A stretch of 64,000 bases of DNA from Granulicella sp. L46 (GTDB lineage Bacteria; Acidobacteriota; Terriglobia; Terriglobales; Acidobacteriaceae): contig NZ_LMUT01000002.1 in the NCBI RefSeq assembly GCF_009765785.1, forward strand, positions 173,783 through 237,782. Reading direction: 5' to 3'. A program made the position numbers and the translations under genes. Of the stretch, positions 43,508 through 52,650 are shown piece after piece; positions within the stretch are counted from its first letter, which is position 1, and every line of letters starts with the position of its first letter. The notes under the pieces are model-generated. The model was not told where the DNA came from. It was given only the letters and a program-made list of their open reading frames with translations, and ran no database searches.

Positions 43508-44893
43508 TTACTGCATCACCTGAACGATGCACTCTTCCAGCAGATCAAGCGCAACGTCCGTTTCATCCTGACTCACCACAAGCGGCGGGCAGAGACGAAC
43601 CGTATTCGCTCCGCACCCCAACAGCAGTAGCCCCTTCTCAAATGCCAGGTCGACGATCTTATCCCGAAGCTCACCGGCCATCGCGCGCGTCTTTTTGTTC
43701 TCAACGATCTCAACGCCGATCATCAAGCCGCGCCCACGCACCTCGCCAACAATCTCATGCTTCCCAACCCACGTACCCAGGCGCTCGAGCGCCGCGCCAC
43801 CAACCGTCGCCGCATTCGCCATCGCCTCGCGCTCAATGATCTCGATCGTCGCCAGCGCCGCCGCCAGGCACAACGGGTTTCCGCCAAACGTACTCGCGTG
43901 CGAACCCGGCACCCAATCCATCACTTCGGCCCTCGATAGACAAACGCCCAGCGGCATCCCCGACGCAATCCCCTTCGCCATGCAAACAATATCCGGCCGC
44001 ACGCCCGAGTGTTCAATCGCCCACCACTTGCCCGTGCGTCCCGCGCCCGACTGAATTTCGTCCACCACCATCAGAATTCCGTGACGATCGCAGATCCTCC
44101 GAATCTCCTGCAGGAAAACATCAGGCGCCACCACATACCCGCCCTCACCCTGAATCGGCTCGACAAAAATCGCCGCAACCTCTTCCGGCGCCAGCAGCGT
44201 CTTGAACAGTTTCTCCTCGATATACCGCGCACATCCCAGCGCAAACTCCTCTTGCTCCTGAGGCCCGCCGCTACAGCCGCGGTATGCATACGGGTAAGGC
44301 ACATGCGTCACCGCCGGCACAAACGGCGCAAATCGCCTCTTCTGTTGCACCTTCGACGCAGTCAGCGACAGCGCCCCCATCGTGCGCCCATGGAAGCTCC
44401 CCACGAAAGAGATAATGTTCGGCCGCCCCGTGTGATAGCGCGCCAGCTTCATCGCGCACTCTACAGCCTCGGCGCCAGAGTTCCCGTAATAGATGCGATG
44501 TGGCCCCGGCATCGGCGCAATCGCCGAAAGCCTCGCCGCCACCCTCGGCATCAGGTCATAATAAAAATCCGTCCCCGACATGTGAATCAACTGCGCCGCC
44601 TGATCCTGTATCGCCTTCACGACCTCGGGATGGCAATGCCCCGTCGACGTCACCGCAATGCCCGCCGTGAAATCCAAAAATTCATTCCCATCCGGATCTT
44701 CGATGCGACAGCCATACCCGCGTTTCACCACCAGCGGATATCCGCGCGTATAGCTCGGCGAAAGATAAAGATCATCCTCGGCGACAATCTTCTTCGCCTT
44801 CGGACCCGGCACCGCCCCAACGAACTTCGGTCCGAAGCGCGCATGCGTCTCCGGGCTCGCCACCCGAACAAACTCTTGTGTCTGTGTGCTCAT
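43508..44893 (-). CDS. Class III PLP aminotransferase, probable omega-aminotransferase
   Basis: The start at 44893 has AAGGAG 7 bases upstream and gives 461 residues; the same frame is open to 44986 without a better start. It has the fold-type I class III pattern: [51 protein letters not shown] (Asp binding the pyridine nitrogen), PDIVCMAKGIASGMPLG with the PLP Lys and [14 protein letters not shown], acetylornithine and lysine 6-aminotransferases share these. Pairing with an ALDH7 gene makes the lysine epsilon-amino group or a related omega-amine the best guess, yielding a semialdehyde for the neighbour to oxidise. GABA remains an alternative. Confidence 0.85.
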   Translation of the reverse strand: MSTQTQEFVRVASPETHARFGPKFVGAVPGPKAKKIVAEDDLYLSPSYTRGYPLVVKRGYGCRIEDPDGNEFLDFTAGIAVTSTGHCHPEVVKAIQDQAAQLIHMSGTDFYYDLMPRVAARLSAIAPMPGPHRIYYGNSGAEAVECAMKLARYHTGRPNIISFVGSFHGRTMGALSLTASKVQQKRRFAPFVPAVTHVPYPYAYRGCSGGPQEQEEFALGCARYIEEKLFKTLLAPEEVAAIFVEPIQGEGGYVVAPDVFLQEIRRICDRHGILMVVDEIQSGAGRTGKWWAIEHSGVRPDIVCMAKGIASGMPLGVCLSRAEVMDWVPGSHASTFGGNPLCLAAALATIEIIEREAMANAATVGGAALERLGTWVGKHEIVGEVRGRGLMIGVEIVENKKTRAMAGELRDKIVDLAFEKGLLLLGCGANTVRLCPPLVVSQDETDVALDLLEECIVQVMQ

Positions 44894-45205
44894 CAAATTT
44901 CTCCTTTGGCATTGCAGCGGATAGAAGGCCATGTCCTCAAGAGGCATGAACGCATCGCTCATTTCGACGAAGTCGAAAGAACGCATGACACCATTGCGCT
45001 ACAGAATGAAGACTTAATCGCCGGAGAAAAGATTGGGCCGCAGGCTGCTCGGCAACGCGCGCGAGGTCACGCTCACACCCTCGTGTGTCTTCGCATCCCT
45101 CCACATCCCCTGAAGGTCCATCGTCGAATTGCGTCGCGTCGACATAGTGCACCCGTTCGTTAGCGCGATTATAGCCCGGCCGCGCAAACCCCGACCAGCA
45201 CGCAT
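44894..45205. promoter_or_regulatory. Intergenic region with 17-bp dyad upstream of the aminotransferase
   Basis: About 310 bases separate the aminotransferase start from the GH31 stop. A near-perfect dyad, TTTCGAC-GAA-GTCGAAA, covers 44962-44978, about 70-85 bases before the start codon, where an operator would be expected. No convincing -35/-10 pair or gene is seen in the remainder; short minus-strand frames here lack ribosome sites. Confidence 0.4.
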
Positions 45206-47572
45206 TTACTGCTTCCCGACAACCTCCACCGACTCACCGTTCGCGAACCCAACCTCTGCACCCGTATGCGTCAACTTCTGCGCACCATCCTCCCAGCGCA
45301 GATGACTCACCTCGAACTGCCCCTTCTCATACGCGTACGTCCCATCATCGCGATACAGATCAAACGCTCCATCCGCCCCCGGATACACCCGCACCTTCGC
45401 CACCTTCTGCACCTGGTTCGTACTCTCCACCACCGTCCCCAGCGGCAGAATCGAACCCGCCCGGACAAACAGTGGAATCTCGTCGATAGGCGCGCTCACC
45501 GTAATATTCTGCCCGCCACGCACCCGCTCATTCGTCCAGAAGTTGTACCAATCGGTTCCCTCGGGCAGATACACCTCGCGGCTCGTCATCCCCTGGTCCG
45601 TCACAGGAGCCACCAGCAGCGCCGGCCCAAACATATATTCGTCGCCAATACCAGCAACCTTCGGATCGTCGCCGAAGTCCATAAACAGCCCACGCATAAA
45701 CGGCGCGCCCGTCTCATGCGCATGCCATCCGAGCGAATAAATGTACGGCATCAACTCATAGCGAAGCCTTAGGAACTTCTCGAGGATCGGTTCAGCCTGC
45801 TTCCCGTAGCTCCAAACCTCATTCTCCGGCCGCGTCCCATGCGTGCGAAAATTCGGCTGAAACGCCCCATACTCAAACCACCGCACATAGAGCTCGGGAT
45901 AATCGTCATACCCACCTACAACCGCACGCGCGTCACTCGGATCAATCAGCACCGGCCGCTCCGCCTTATGAACCCTCGGCAAGTCCTGCCATCCCCCGAT
46001 ATCCGTGCTCCAGTACGGCATCCCCGATGCCACAAAATTAATCCCAGTCGGCACCTGCCGCTTCAGCACATCCCACGTCGGGCTAATATCCGACGACCAG
46101 AAAATCGCCCCATTATGCTGCGCCCCCGGATACGCATCCCGCGCCAAGATCAGCGCCCGCTCCTTCATATCCCGACGCATGCCGTTGTAGAACGCCGCCG
46201 TATGAAATAGCGGGTACGTATTGAAGTACTGCGTCCCCGGCCCAATATGAAAGTAGCTTCCATTCGGCGACAGATCCGGCTCCGTCTCATCCGCCCAGAA
46301 CGCATCGAACCCCTTGTCCACGTAGTTCTCTTTCACCACGCTCCAATACCATTTCGCCGCATCCGGGTTCGTCGTATCAATGTCCGACCCCGCGTGATCA
46401 TAAGGCTCTCCATTCGTCGGCGTCCCATCCGCCAGGTGTTCGAACCAACCATTCTTAAGCAGCAGCGGATAATACCGGCTACTCTCCACAAACCGCGGCC
46501 ACACGCTGATCATCACGTGATAGTTCATCGCGTGCAGCTCTTTCAACATCCCCACCGGGTCCGGCCACTTCTCCGGATCCATATCCATCTCCCCCATCTT
46601 CGTATACGTGAACCAGTCAATCACCAGGTCATCAATCGGCAAATGCCGCTCGCGATATCCCTTCGCCACCCCCATCAACTCAGCCTGGTTCGAGTACCGC
46701 TGCTTGCACTGGATGTACCCATACGCCGACTTAGGCAGCATCGGCACATCGCCCGTCAGCGTCCGAAAACCCTCATAGATCTCGTCATACGTCTTACCCG
46801 CAATCACAAAGAACGACACCCGCTGCCCCACATCGCTAGTCCACTTCGTCGCATTCGCAATCGCAAACGCCACCGTAGTCCGCGACGGGTTATCCCACAA
46901 AATCCCATAACCCTTATTCGTCACCACGAACGGAACGCACACACTCTGCCCGCCCGGCGCGTTGTAGTCATGCGCACACCGCACCACGCGCCCGCGTCGA
47001 TCGAGATACCCTTCCTGATTTTGTCCCAGCCCGTAATAATGCTCATCCTTCGGCGCCGCAAACGTTGCTCCCACCTGGAAGTAAGGATCATCCGTCGGCC
47101 GCCGCTCATTCAGGATGTTATGGTTTCCATCCTTATAGTTCGGCACCGACATCTCCCAACCCCGCATATCCAGCAGCGTCGCGCCCTCCGGCGTCTTAAT
47201 CGACAGCCCCACATACGGCGTATACCCATTGAAAAACTTCGCCGTATCCGGCAGCTTGCCCGTATACGGTTTCCCCTGCCCCTGCACACTCACCACCATG
47301 CGCGACGACTTCAGCACATCTCCCGCCTCTCCACTTTCCGCCGTCCATCCATCGCTCTGCGGCCGCGCGGTAATCCCATAACCCGCCGCCGCCAGCGCCC
47401 GAGCCTTATCCAAACTCATCGTCACCCGCACAATATTCGGCGCATAAGCCTCCACCACCACCGTCGCCGCCCCCCGCTGCAACGTCAACTGCTGCGCCCG
47501 CGAAACGCCACTGACCGCCATAAGGCACGCAAGCAAACCAACGCCACGAACGACTGCAACCTTGCAATTCAT
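45206..47572 (-). CDS. Secreted glycoside hydrolase family 31 (alpha-xylosidase-like)
   Basis: The 788-residue protein starts at the ATG at 47572, with GGAGG 10 bases upstream. It has a signal peptide (VGLLACLMAVSGVSRAQ), an N-terminal galactose-mutarotase-like domain and a GH31 barrel. The nucleophile is the Asp in AFWADETEPD and the acid/base Asp lies in AIFWSSDISPTW, followed by MPYWSTDIGGW. A C-terminal DUF5110-like part (EIPLFVRAGSILPLG, VRVYPGADGAFDLYRDDG) completes the enzyme. The WADE-type nucleophile motif and the length point to alpha-xylosidases of plant-glycan loci rather than cytosolic alpha-glucosidases. It is the first of three minus-strand hydrolase genes in this block, though each has its own upstream gap. 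Confidence 0.9.
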   Translation of the reverse strand: MNCKVAVVRGVGLLACLMAVSGVSRAQQLTLQRGAATVVVEAYAPNIVRVTMSLDKARALAAAGYGITARPQSDGWTAESGEAGDVLKSSRMVVSVQGQGKPYTGKLPDTAKFFNGYTPYVGLSIKTPEGATLLDMRGWEMSVPNYKDGNHNILNERRPTDDPYFQVGATFAAPKDEHYYGLGQNQEGYLDRRGRVVRCAHDYNAPGGQSVCVPFVVTNKGYGILWDNPSRTTVAFAIANATKWTSDVGQRVSFFVIAGKTYDEIYEGFRTLTGDVPMLPKSAYGYIQCKQRYSNQAELMGVAKGYRERHLPIDDLVIDWFTYTKMGEMDMDPEKWPDPVGMLKELHAMNYHVMISVWPRFVESSRYYPLLLKNGWFEHLADGTPTNGEPYDHAGSDIDTTNPDAAKWYWSVVKENYVDKGFDAFWADETEPDLSPNGSYFHIGPGTQYFNTYPLFHTAAFYNGMRRDMKERALILARDAYPGAQHNGAIFWSSDISPTWDVLKRQVPTGINFVASGMPYWSTDIGGWQDLPRVHKAERPVLIDPSDARAVVGGYDDYPELYVRWFEYGAFQPNFRTHGTRPENEVWSYGKQAEPILEKFLRLRYELMPYIYSLGWHAHETGAPFMRGLFMDFGDDPKVAGIGDEYMFGPALLVAPVTDQGMTSREVYLPEGTDWYNFWTNERVRGGQNITVSAPIDEIPLFVRAGSILPLGTVVESTNQVQKVAKVRVYPGADGAFDLYRDDGTYAYEKGQFEVSHLRWEDGAQKLTHTGAEVGFANGESVEVVGKQ

Positions 47573-47628
47573 ATCCAACTCCTCCATCACCTGACGACTC
47601 TCACAATTGACGACTCTCGCTCGGGCTC

Positions 47629-47642
47629 TTGAAACGTTTACC
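47629..47642 (-). promoter_or_regulatory. LacI-type operator candidate upstream of GH31
   Basis: The sequence TTGAAACGTTTACC carries a perfect AAACGTTT core (47632-47639), typical of LacI/GalR-family operators (central CG with A/T-rich arms). It lies about 60 bases before the GH31 start codon, where it would cover or flank a promoter. A related element lies before the GH42 gene. No regulator gene of this family is in the window. Confidence 0.45.
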
Positions 47643-47658
47643 TACTCCCCCAATAACT

Positions 47659-47836
47659 CGTCATCTCGACCGGAGCGCAGCGCAGTGGAGAGATCCCTGC
47701 ATTGGCCCATGTACTTACTATTGCTATTGTTGTCGCCGTTGCGGTTGTTGTCGCCGTTGCTTTCGCCCTTGCTTTTCTGTCTGTCATTCCGAGCGCAGCA
47801 AGGAACCTGCTGTCTCCCGCTCTTGCCCTTGCTTCT
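47659..47836. repeat. Dispersed intergenic repeat, copy B
   Basis: It has the same ordered blocks as copy A: CGTCATCTCGACCG, GCGCAGTGGAGAGA, CCCTGCATTGG, a low-complexity TTGTCGCCGTTG/TTGCCCTTGC stretch, then TCTGTCATTCCGAGCGCAGC and AAGGAACCTGC. The last part is the motif GTCATTCCGAGCGNAGC known to recur in many bacterial genomes. It lies between the GH31 start and the end of the first GH3 gene. Confidence 0.75.
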
Positions 47837-47847
47837 CCCTAGCCCCT

Positions 47848-50106
47848 CTACATCACCTGCACCACAGCCTTCACCGGCAAATCATCCGAGCTCCCTCCCA
47901 CCTTCACCACCACACGATCCTTCTCCACCACAAACGCCTTCTTCCCCTCATCCCAATACGCCAAAGACTTCGCCGCCAACGGCAGCGTAACCGTCTTCAC
48001 TTCCCCCGGCCGTAACGACACCCGCGTAAATCCCTTCAACTCCTCCACCGGCCGCGCCACACTCGATCCCTCATGCGACACATACATCTGCACCACCTCA
48101 TCCCCCTCGCGCGAACCGGTATTCTTCACCTCAACGCTCACCATCGTCGTCGCACCATCCTTCAGGGTCGACGCATTCACCCGCAGATGAGAGTACGCAA
48201 AACTCGTATAGCTCAACCCATACCCAAACGCATACAACGGCTTCTGCTTCGCATACAGATACGTCCGCCCATTGCGAAGGTTGTAGTCCATCATCGCCGG
48301 CAGATCCGCCTCATCGCGCACCCAGGTCTGCGTCAGCCGCCCCGCCGGATCATAGTCGCCGAACAGCACATCGGCCAACCCATCGCCCTGCTCCTCGCTG
48401 TTATGCGTCATCTCCAAAATCGCTGGCGCATGCTCCTGAGTCCAGTTCGTCGTATACGGAAAGCTAGCCTGCAGCACCACCACCGTCTTCGGATTCCCTG
48501 CTAGCGCCGCCTTCGCAATCTCCTCCTGCGCCAGCGTCAAGCTCTTTCGATCGACAGCCTCCTTGCCGTCACTCGCCGCCGGACACTTCTCCCATCCAGC
48601 ACCACACGTAGGATGATTGCCGATCACCACCACCACCGCATCCACCCGCTTCGCCAGCGCAGTGACAGCGCCCAGATCATCGCCCTTCTCATACGTCACC
48701 GTCACACCCGCCCCAACCCGCGCACGAATCCCCTCCAGAGGCGTCACGGCAAACGGTGGCGTCCCGCTATACCAATCCAGCAGCACCTCTTCCGCGTAAG
48801 GCCCCACCACCGCAATCGACTTCAACCCTTTCGCATCCAGCGGCAAAAGTGTCCTCGCTGGGAGTCTGCTGCCACCATTGCCGCTACTCCCCCTCTCGCC
48901 GTCCGCGTAGGACTCATTCTTCAGCAGCACAATTGACTCGTCCGTCACCTTCCGAGCCAGCGCCTTCGCCTCAGGACTCCACCAAGGATCCTTCGCCAGC
49001 ATCTTCCCAGCACCATCATCAAATCCAATCCGCGCCTGTGGAACCATCGCCTTCGGATCCAGCATCCCCAGCTTGATCATCACGCGAAACACCCCGCGCA
49101 GATTCCGATCCAAATCCCCCTCGTTAATCAGCCCCTGCTTCAACGCCTCTTCCATCGCCGGTTTGTAGTCATCCAGATACTGATTGATCCCCGCATGCAC
49201 CGTAGCCGCAACCGCCTCCGGCAACGTCTTGTACGCCTTGTGATCCTTCACCAGCGCAGCCAGCGCGCCACCATCCGTGCAGATGATCCCATCCTCACCC
49301 CACTGCTTCATCACGACATCGCGCAGCACAGGATTCTCAATCATCGGCGTCCCGTTCCACGAGTTGTACGCCGTCATAAATGCATTGGCGTGCCCCTCTT
49401 CAATCGCCATCCGAAACGGCACCGAGTAGTACTCCTGCAACAGCCGTTCATCAAAGTCCGAAGAAGATGACGTCCGCAAATTCTCATTACTATTCGCCAG
49501 AAAATGTTTCAGCAAACTCGCCGTCGTCCAGTACTTCCCATCCCCCTGCAGCCCGCGCGTATACGCCGTAGCCAGCGTCCCCACTAAGAACGGATCTTCC
49601 CCATACGACTCCTCACTCCGCCCCCATCGCGGATCCCGGCTCAAGTCCGCATTCGGAGCCCGCACCACCAACCCCCCGCGATGATATTTCCCAAACGCAT
49701 ACCGCGTCTCATACGCCTCCTGCGCCGCAGCCTTCTCGAGCAGCGCCGGATCCCACGTCTGCCCCAAGCCTCGCGACTGCGGAAACGTCGTCGTCGGAAT
49801 CACCGTGATGACACTATGCCCCCCCGCGTGACCCTCCCAATGCCCCGGCCCACCCAGCGCCAATCCATGCAGCCCTTCCACATGCCCGGTCCCCACCACA
49901 CCCAGCCGCGGCACCGTAGGATCCGTGCTGAACGCATCCACCTTTTCGTCGAGCGTCATCCGCTTCAGCAGATCCGTAATCCGCGCGTCAACCGGCGCAC
50001 TACTATCTGCATACACCGCCGTCTCCGGAACAACTGCCGTCTTCTGTTGCGCGACAGCCAGACACCCAGCACTCAGCAACGCCACTACCAGACCGATTTT
50101 TCTCAT
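47848..50106 (-). CDS. Secreted glycoside hydrolase family 3 (beta-xylosidase/beta-glucosidase type)
   Basis: The 752-residue enzyme starts at the ATG at 50106 and has a signal peptide (VALLSAGCLAVAQQ). The GH3 N-terminal barrel shows MTLDEKVDAFST, RDPRWGRSEESYGEDPFLVG and LKHFLANSNE (substrate-binding KH), with the nucleophile Asp in IICTDGGALAAL. The alpha/beta sandwich domain starts at VLLKNES, and a fibronectin-like domain (SFAYSHLRVNAS to VVQMYVSHEGS) ends the protein. The TDGGA variant of the usual SDxxA motif and the RWGR-YGEDP block are closest to beta-xylosidase-like GH3 members. No strong Shine-Dalgarno is visible. It ends about 90 bases after the second GH3 gene starts upstream, in the same direction. 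Confidence 0.9.
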   Translation of the reverse strand: MRKIGLVVALLSAGCLAVAQQKTAVVPETAVYADSSAPVDARITDLLKRMTLDEKVDAFSTDPTVPRLGVVGTGHVEGLHGLALGGPGHWEGHAGGHSVITVIPTTTFPQSRGLGQTWDPALLEKAAAQEAYETRYAFGKYHRGGLVVRAPNADLSRDPRWGRSEESYGEDPFLVGTLATAYTRGLQGDGKYWTTASLLKHFLANSNENLRTSSSSDFDERLLQEYYSVPFRMAIEEGHANAFMTAYNSWNGTPMIENPVLRDVVMKQWGEDGIICTDGGALAALVKDHKAYKTLPEAVAATVHAGINQYLDDYKPAMEEALKQGLINEGDLDRNLRGVFRVMIKLGMLDPKAMVPQARIGFDDGAGKMLAKDPWWSPEAKALARKVTDESIVLLKNESYADGERGSSGNGGSRLPARTLLPLDAKGLKSIAVVGPYAEEVLLDWYSGTPPFAVTPLEGIRARVGAGVTVTYEKGDDLGAVTALAKRVDAVVVVIGNHPTCGAGWEKCPAASDGKEAVDRKSLTLAQEEIAKAALAGNPKTVVVLQASFPYTTNWTQEHAPAILEMTHNSEEQGDGLADVLFGDYDPAGRLTQTWVRDEADLPAMMDYNLRNGRTYLYAKQKPLYAFGYGLSYTSFAYSHLRVNASTLKDGATTMVSVEVKNTGSREGDEVVQMYVSHEGSSVARPVEELKGFTRVSLRPGEVKTVTLPLAAKSLAYWDEGKKAFVVEKDRVVVKVGGSSDDLPVKAVVQVM

Positions 50107-50197
50107 AGAAAGATCACCGCAGCCAATCTGACCCTCGCGCAATCCCGGTACACATGCAGTCAACACGCAGCGAAAGGGCCTTCAATCTCTTCGCGCC

Positions 50198-52426
50198 CTA
50201 TTGCGCCGTCAACGATACCTCCGTCTTCAGCGGCAGCTCCGCCGAAGACCCACCCACCTCAATCCCATACTTTCCTGCCAACCGTTCCCATCCGTTCTTC
50301 TCCGTAGAAAACACCTGCAAATACAAAGGCTGAATCGGCACCGTCACCGTTTTGCTCGCGCCCGCGTCGACCCACACCCGAGTAAATCCCACCAGCTTCC
50401 GGAACGGCTCGTCCGCGCTCTTGGGCAGCGTCACATACACCTCGGCAACCTCATCGCCCGAACGCGCGCCAGTGTTCTTCACCTCAAAGCTCACACTCTC
50501 CGCGCCCGGCGCCACCTTCAGGCCCGAGTACGCAAAGCTCGTATAGCTCAGCCCAAATCCAAACGGAAACAGCGGCGTCTCGTCCTTCACCTGGAACCAC
50601 TTGTACCCAACCTTCATCCCCTCGACGTTGTAGTCCACCGTAAAGTTCTTGGACTGCATCCCGTGGAAGCCGCCGCCATTCATGCCGTTATTCTCAGTCG
50701 TCGCCGTCAACCCCGTCACCGTCGGATGAGGCAGTTGCGCCTCGTCCACCGCAAACGTCACCGGCAGTTTCCCCGAAGCATTCACGCGACCAAACAGCAC
50801 ATTCGCAATCGCCTCGCCACCGCCAATCCCCGGAAACCACGCCTCCACAATTCCCTTCACGCGCCCATGCCATGGCATCGACACCGGCCCGCCCGTCTCC
50901 AACACCACCACTGTATTTGGATTCGCCTTCGCCACCGCCTCCACCAACGCATCCTGGTTATCCGGCAAGCTCAGCGTCGGCCGATCCATGCCTTCACTCA
51001 TCCACTGCGTCACAAACACGATCGCCACTTGCGCCTTGGCTGCAGCCTTCGCGGCCTCCGCCACATCCGTGCCCGCATCGAAGCTCACCTTCGCTCCGCT
51101 GCCCGCCTGCTCCGTCACAAACTGCAGCGGCGACGACGGAAAATACACCGGCCTCCCCCACACCGATCCACCCGGCCGCCCGCCCGGCGCGTCCACCTGT
51201 GCCGACCCGCCACCGGACAACACGCCCTCATCCGCATGTCCGCCAATGATGACGATCGCCTTCCCATCACCCGCCACCAGCGGCAGAATCCCGCCTTCAT
51301 TCTTCAGCAGCACCAGGCTCTCTTCCTCAATCTTCCGCGCATCCTCGCGCCCCTTGAATGGGTCCACCACGCGACGCACCGGAGGATGATCCACCACGCC
51401 GGTCGCAAACATGCTGCGCACAATCCGGTGCACCATGTCATCCAGCCGCGCCATCGGCACCTGCCCATCCTGCACAGCCTCCTTCAGCGGAGCCCCAAAG
51501 TATCCATCGCCCGGCTGTTCCTGATCCAGTCCCGCCAGCGCCGCCTTCACGGTGCTGTGCGTCGCCTCCCAGTCCGACAGCACAAACCCCTTGAACCCCC
51601 ACTCCTTCTTCAGCACATCCGTCAGCACATATTGGTTCTCGCACGCGAAGTCGCCATTTACGCGGTTGTAGCTGCACATCACGCCTGCCGGCTTCGCCAT
51701 CCCAATCGCAATCTGGAACGCCAACAGGTCCGTCTCCTGCATCGCCCGCTTCTCGAGCACCGCGTTCAGCGAATTCCGCCCCGTCTCCTGGTCGTTCAGC
51801 ACGTAGTGCTTGATGTCGCCCATAATCTGGTTCGACTGCACGCCCATTGCCAGCTCGCCCACCATGGTTCCCGCCAGCACCGGATCTTCGCTCGCATACT
51901 CAAAGTTCCGTCCATTGCGCGGCTCGCGAATCAAATCCATGCCCCCGCCAATCGACATGTTGTATCCCTGGTCGCGCAGCTCCCGCCCAATCACCGCGCC
52001 ATACAGAAATCCCATCTTCGGGTCCCAGCTCGACGCCATCCCAATCACGCTCGGCAGCAGCGTCGCATACCGGCTATCCTTCGCCGCCATCCGCACGCCC
52101 ACCGCGGAGTCCGCCTCATTGATATCCGGCAATCCCAGCCGCGGAATCCCCGGCACAAATCCCGCGCCGCCATTGTCCGCCACCGGCACAAACGCACCCG
52201 CACGCAGCGGCCCCCACCCGATCCCATGCACCAGCTGGATCTTCTCATCCAGCGTCATCTCTTTGATCATCATGTCGGCGCGCGCATCCGGATCCAGCGC
52301 CGCATTCATCCATGGCTGGTTTCCCGCCGCAGTCGTCTGCGCCACACTCACCCGCGCCGCGCCCAGACTCAGCAACGCCCACCCCGCCAGAACGCAGCTC
52401 TTCCCAACAACCGACCCAATCTTCAT
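50198..52426 (-). CDS. Secreted glycoside hydrolase family 3 beta-glucosidase
   Basis: The 742-residue enzyme starts at the ATG at 52426 (GGGGAG 5 bases upstream) with a signal peptide (LAGWALLSLGAARVSVAQ). GH3 landmarks are MTLDEKIQLVHG, GMDLIREPRNGRNFEYASEDPVL, IKHYVLNDQETGR and the nucleophile Asp in GFVLSDWEATHS. The second domain begins with EESLVLLKNEGGILPL, has GGGSAQVDAPGG and SEGMDRPTLSLP, and a C-terminal fibronectin-like domain (FSLSYTSFAYSGLKV-type block) is present. The motif set matches beta-glucosidases acting on cello- or xylogluco-oligosaccharides. Divergent from GH42, it shares about 220 bases of upstream DNA including a LacI-type palindrome. Confidence 0.92.
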   Translation of the reverse strand: MKIGSVVGKSCVLAGWALLSLGAARVSVAQTTAAGNQPWMNAALDPDARADMMIKEMTLDEKIQLVHGIGWGPLRAGAFVPVADNGGAGFVPGIPRLGLPDINEADSAVGVRMAAKDSRYATLLPSVIGMASSWDPKMGFLYGAVIGRELRDQGYNMSIGGGMDLIREPRNGRNFEYASEDPVLAGTMVGELAMGVQSNQIMGDIKHYVLNDQETGRNSLNAVLEKRAMQETDLLAFQIAIGMAKPAGVMCSYNRVNGDFACENQYVLTDVLKKEWGFKGFVLSDWEATHSTVKAALAGLDQEQPGDGYFGAPLKEAVQDGQVPMARLDDMVHRIVRSMFATGVVDHPPVRRVVDPFKGREDARKIEEESLVLLKNEGGILPLVAGDGKAIVIIGGHADEGVLSGGGSAQVDAPGGRPGGSVWGRPVYFPSSPLQFVTEQAGSGAKVSFDAGTDVAEAAKAAAKAQVAIVFVTQWMSEGMDRPTLSLPDNQDALVEAVAKANPNTVVVLETGGPVSMPWHGRVKGIVEAWFPGIGGGEAIANVLFGRVNASGKLPVTFAVDEAQLPHPTVTGLTATTENNGMNGGGFHGMQSKNFTVDYNVEGMKVGYKWFQVKDETPLFPFGFGLSYTSFAYSGLKVAPGAESVSFEVKNTGARSGDEVAEVYVTLPKSADEPFRKLVGFTRVWVDAGASKTVTVPIQPLYLQVFSTEKNGWERLAGKYGIEVGGSSAELPLKTEVSLTAQ

Positions 52427-52513
52427 CAATCTCCCCTTCCAATATCGCGCTCCGGCCGTCGCACCGCCGGAACCATTCCTACACGCAATCAATTCCAACT
52501 TGCAAATGGTTAT

Positions 52514-52526
52514 TAAAACGGTTTAG
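52514..52526. promoter_or_regulatory. LacI-type operator candidate between GH3 and GH42
   Basis: The sequence TAAAACGGTTTAG contains AAAC-G-GTTT (52516-52524). On the plus strand it lies in a possible 17-base spacer between TTGCAA (52498-52503) and TTAGCT, about 125 bases before the GH42 ATG; on the minus strand it is about 90 bases before the GH3 ATG. It resembles the AAACGTTT palindrome upstream of GH31, with one extra central base. Confidence 0.4.
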
Positions 52527-52650
52527 CTTTGCTGAATTCGCTTCTGGCGTCGAAGCATATCAGGATGGCAATACCTTTGCCCAGCCTCTTCAGCTACGGA
52601 GTACAACGTTTGTCTAGAGCCAATCGCCCAATCCCCCGTAGGATCAACAC

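Noticed and set aside
47659..47836. Low-complexity Val/Ala/Leu-coding stretch as a gene or CRISPR-like array
   Set aside because: Units are irregular, short and part of a dispersed intergenic repeat; no spacer-repeat periodicity or cas gene is present.
50201..52516. A 771-codon plus-strand frame opposite the second GH3 gene
   Set aside because: It is very long, but its composition (Arg, His, Leu, Pro) is that of antisense to a C-ending-codon gene. The minus strand carries a complete GH3 enzyme with signal peptide and catalytic Asp.
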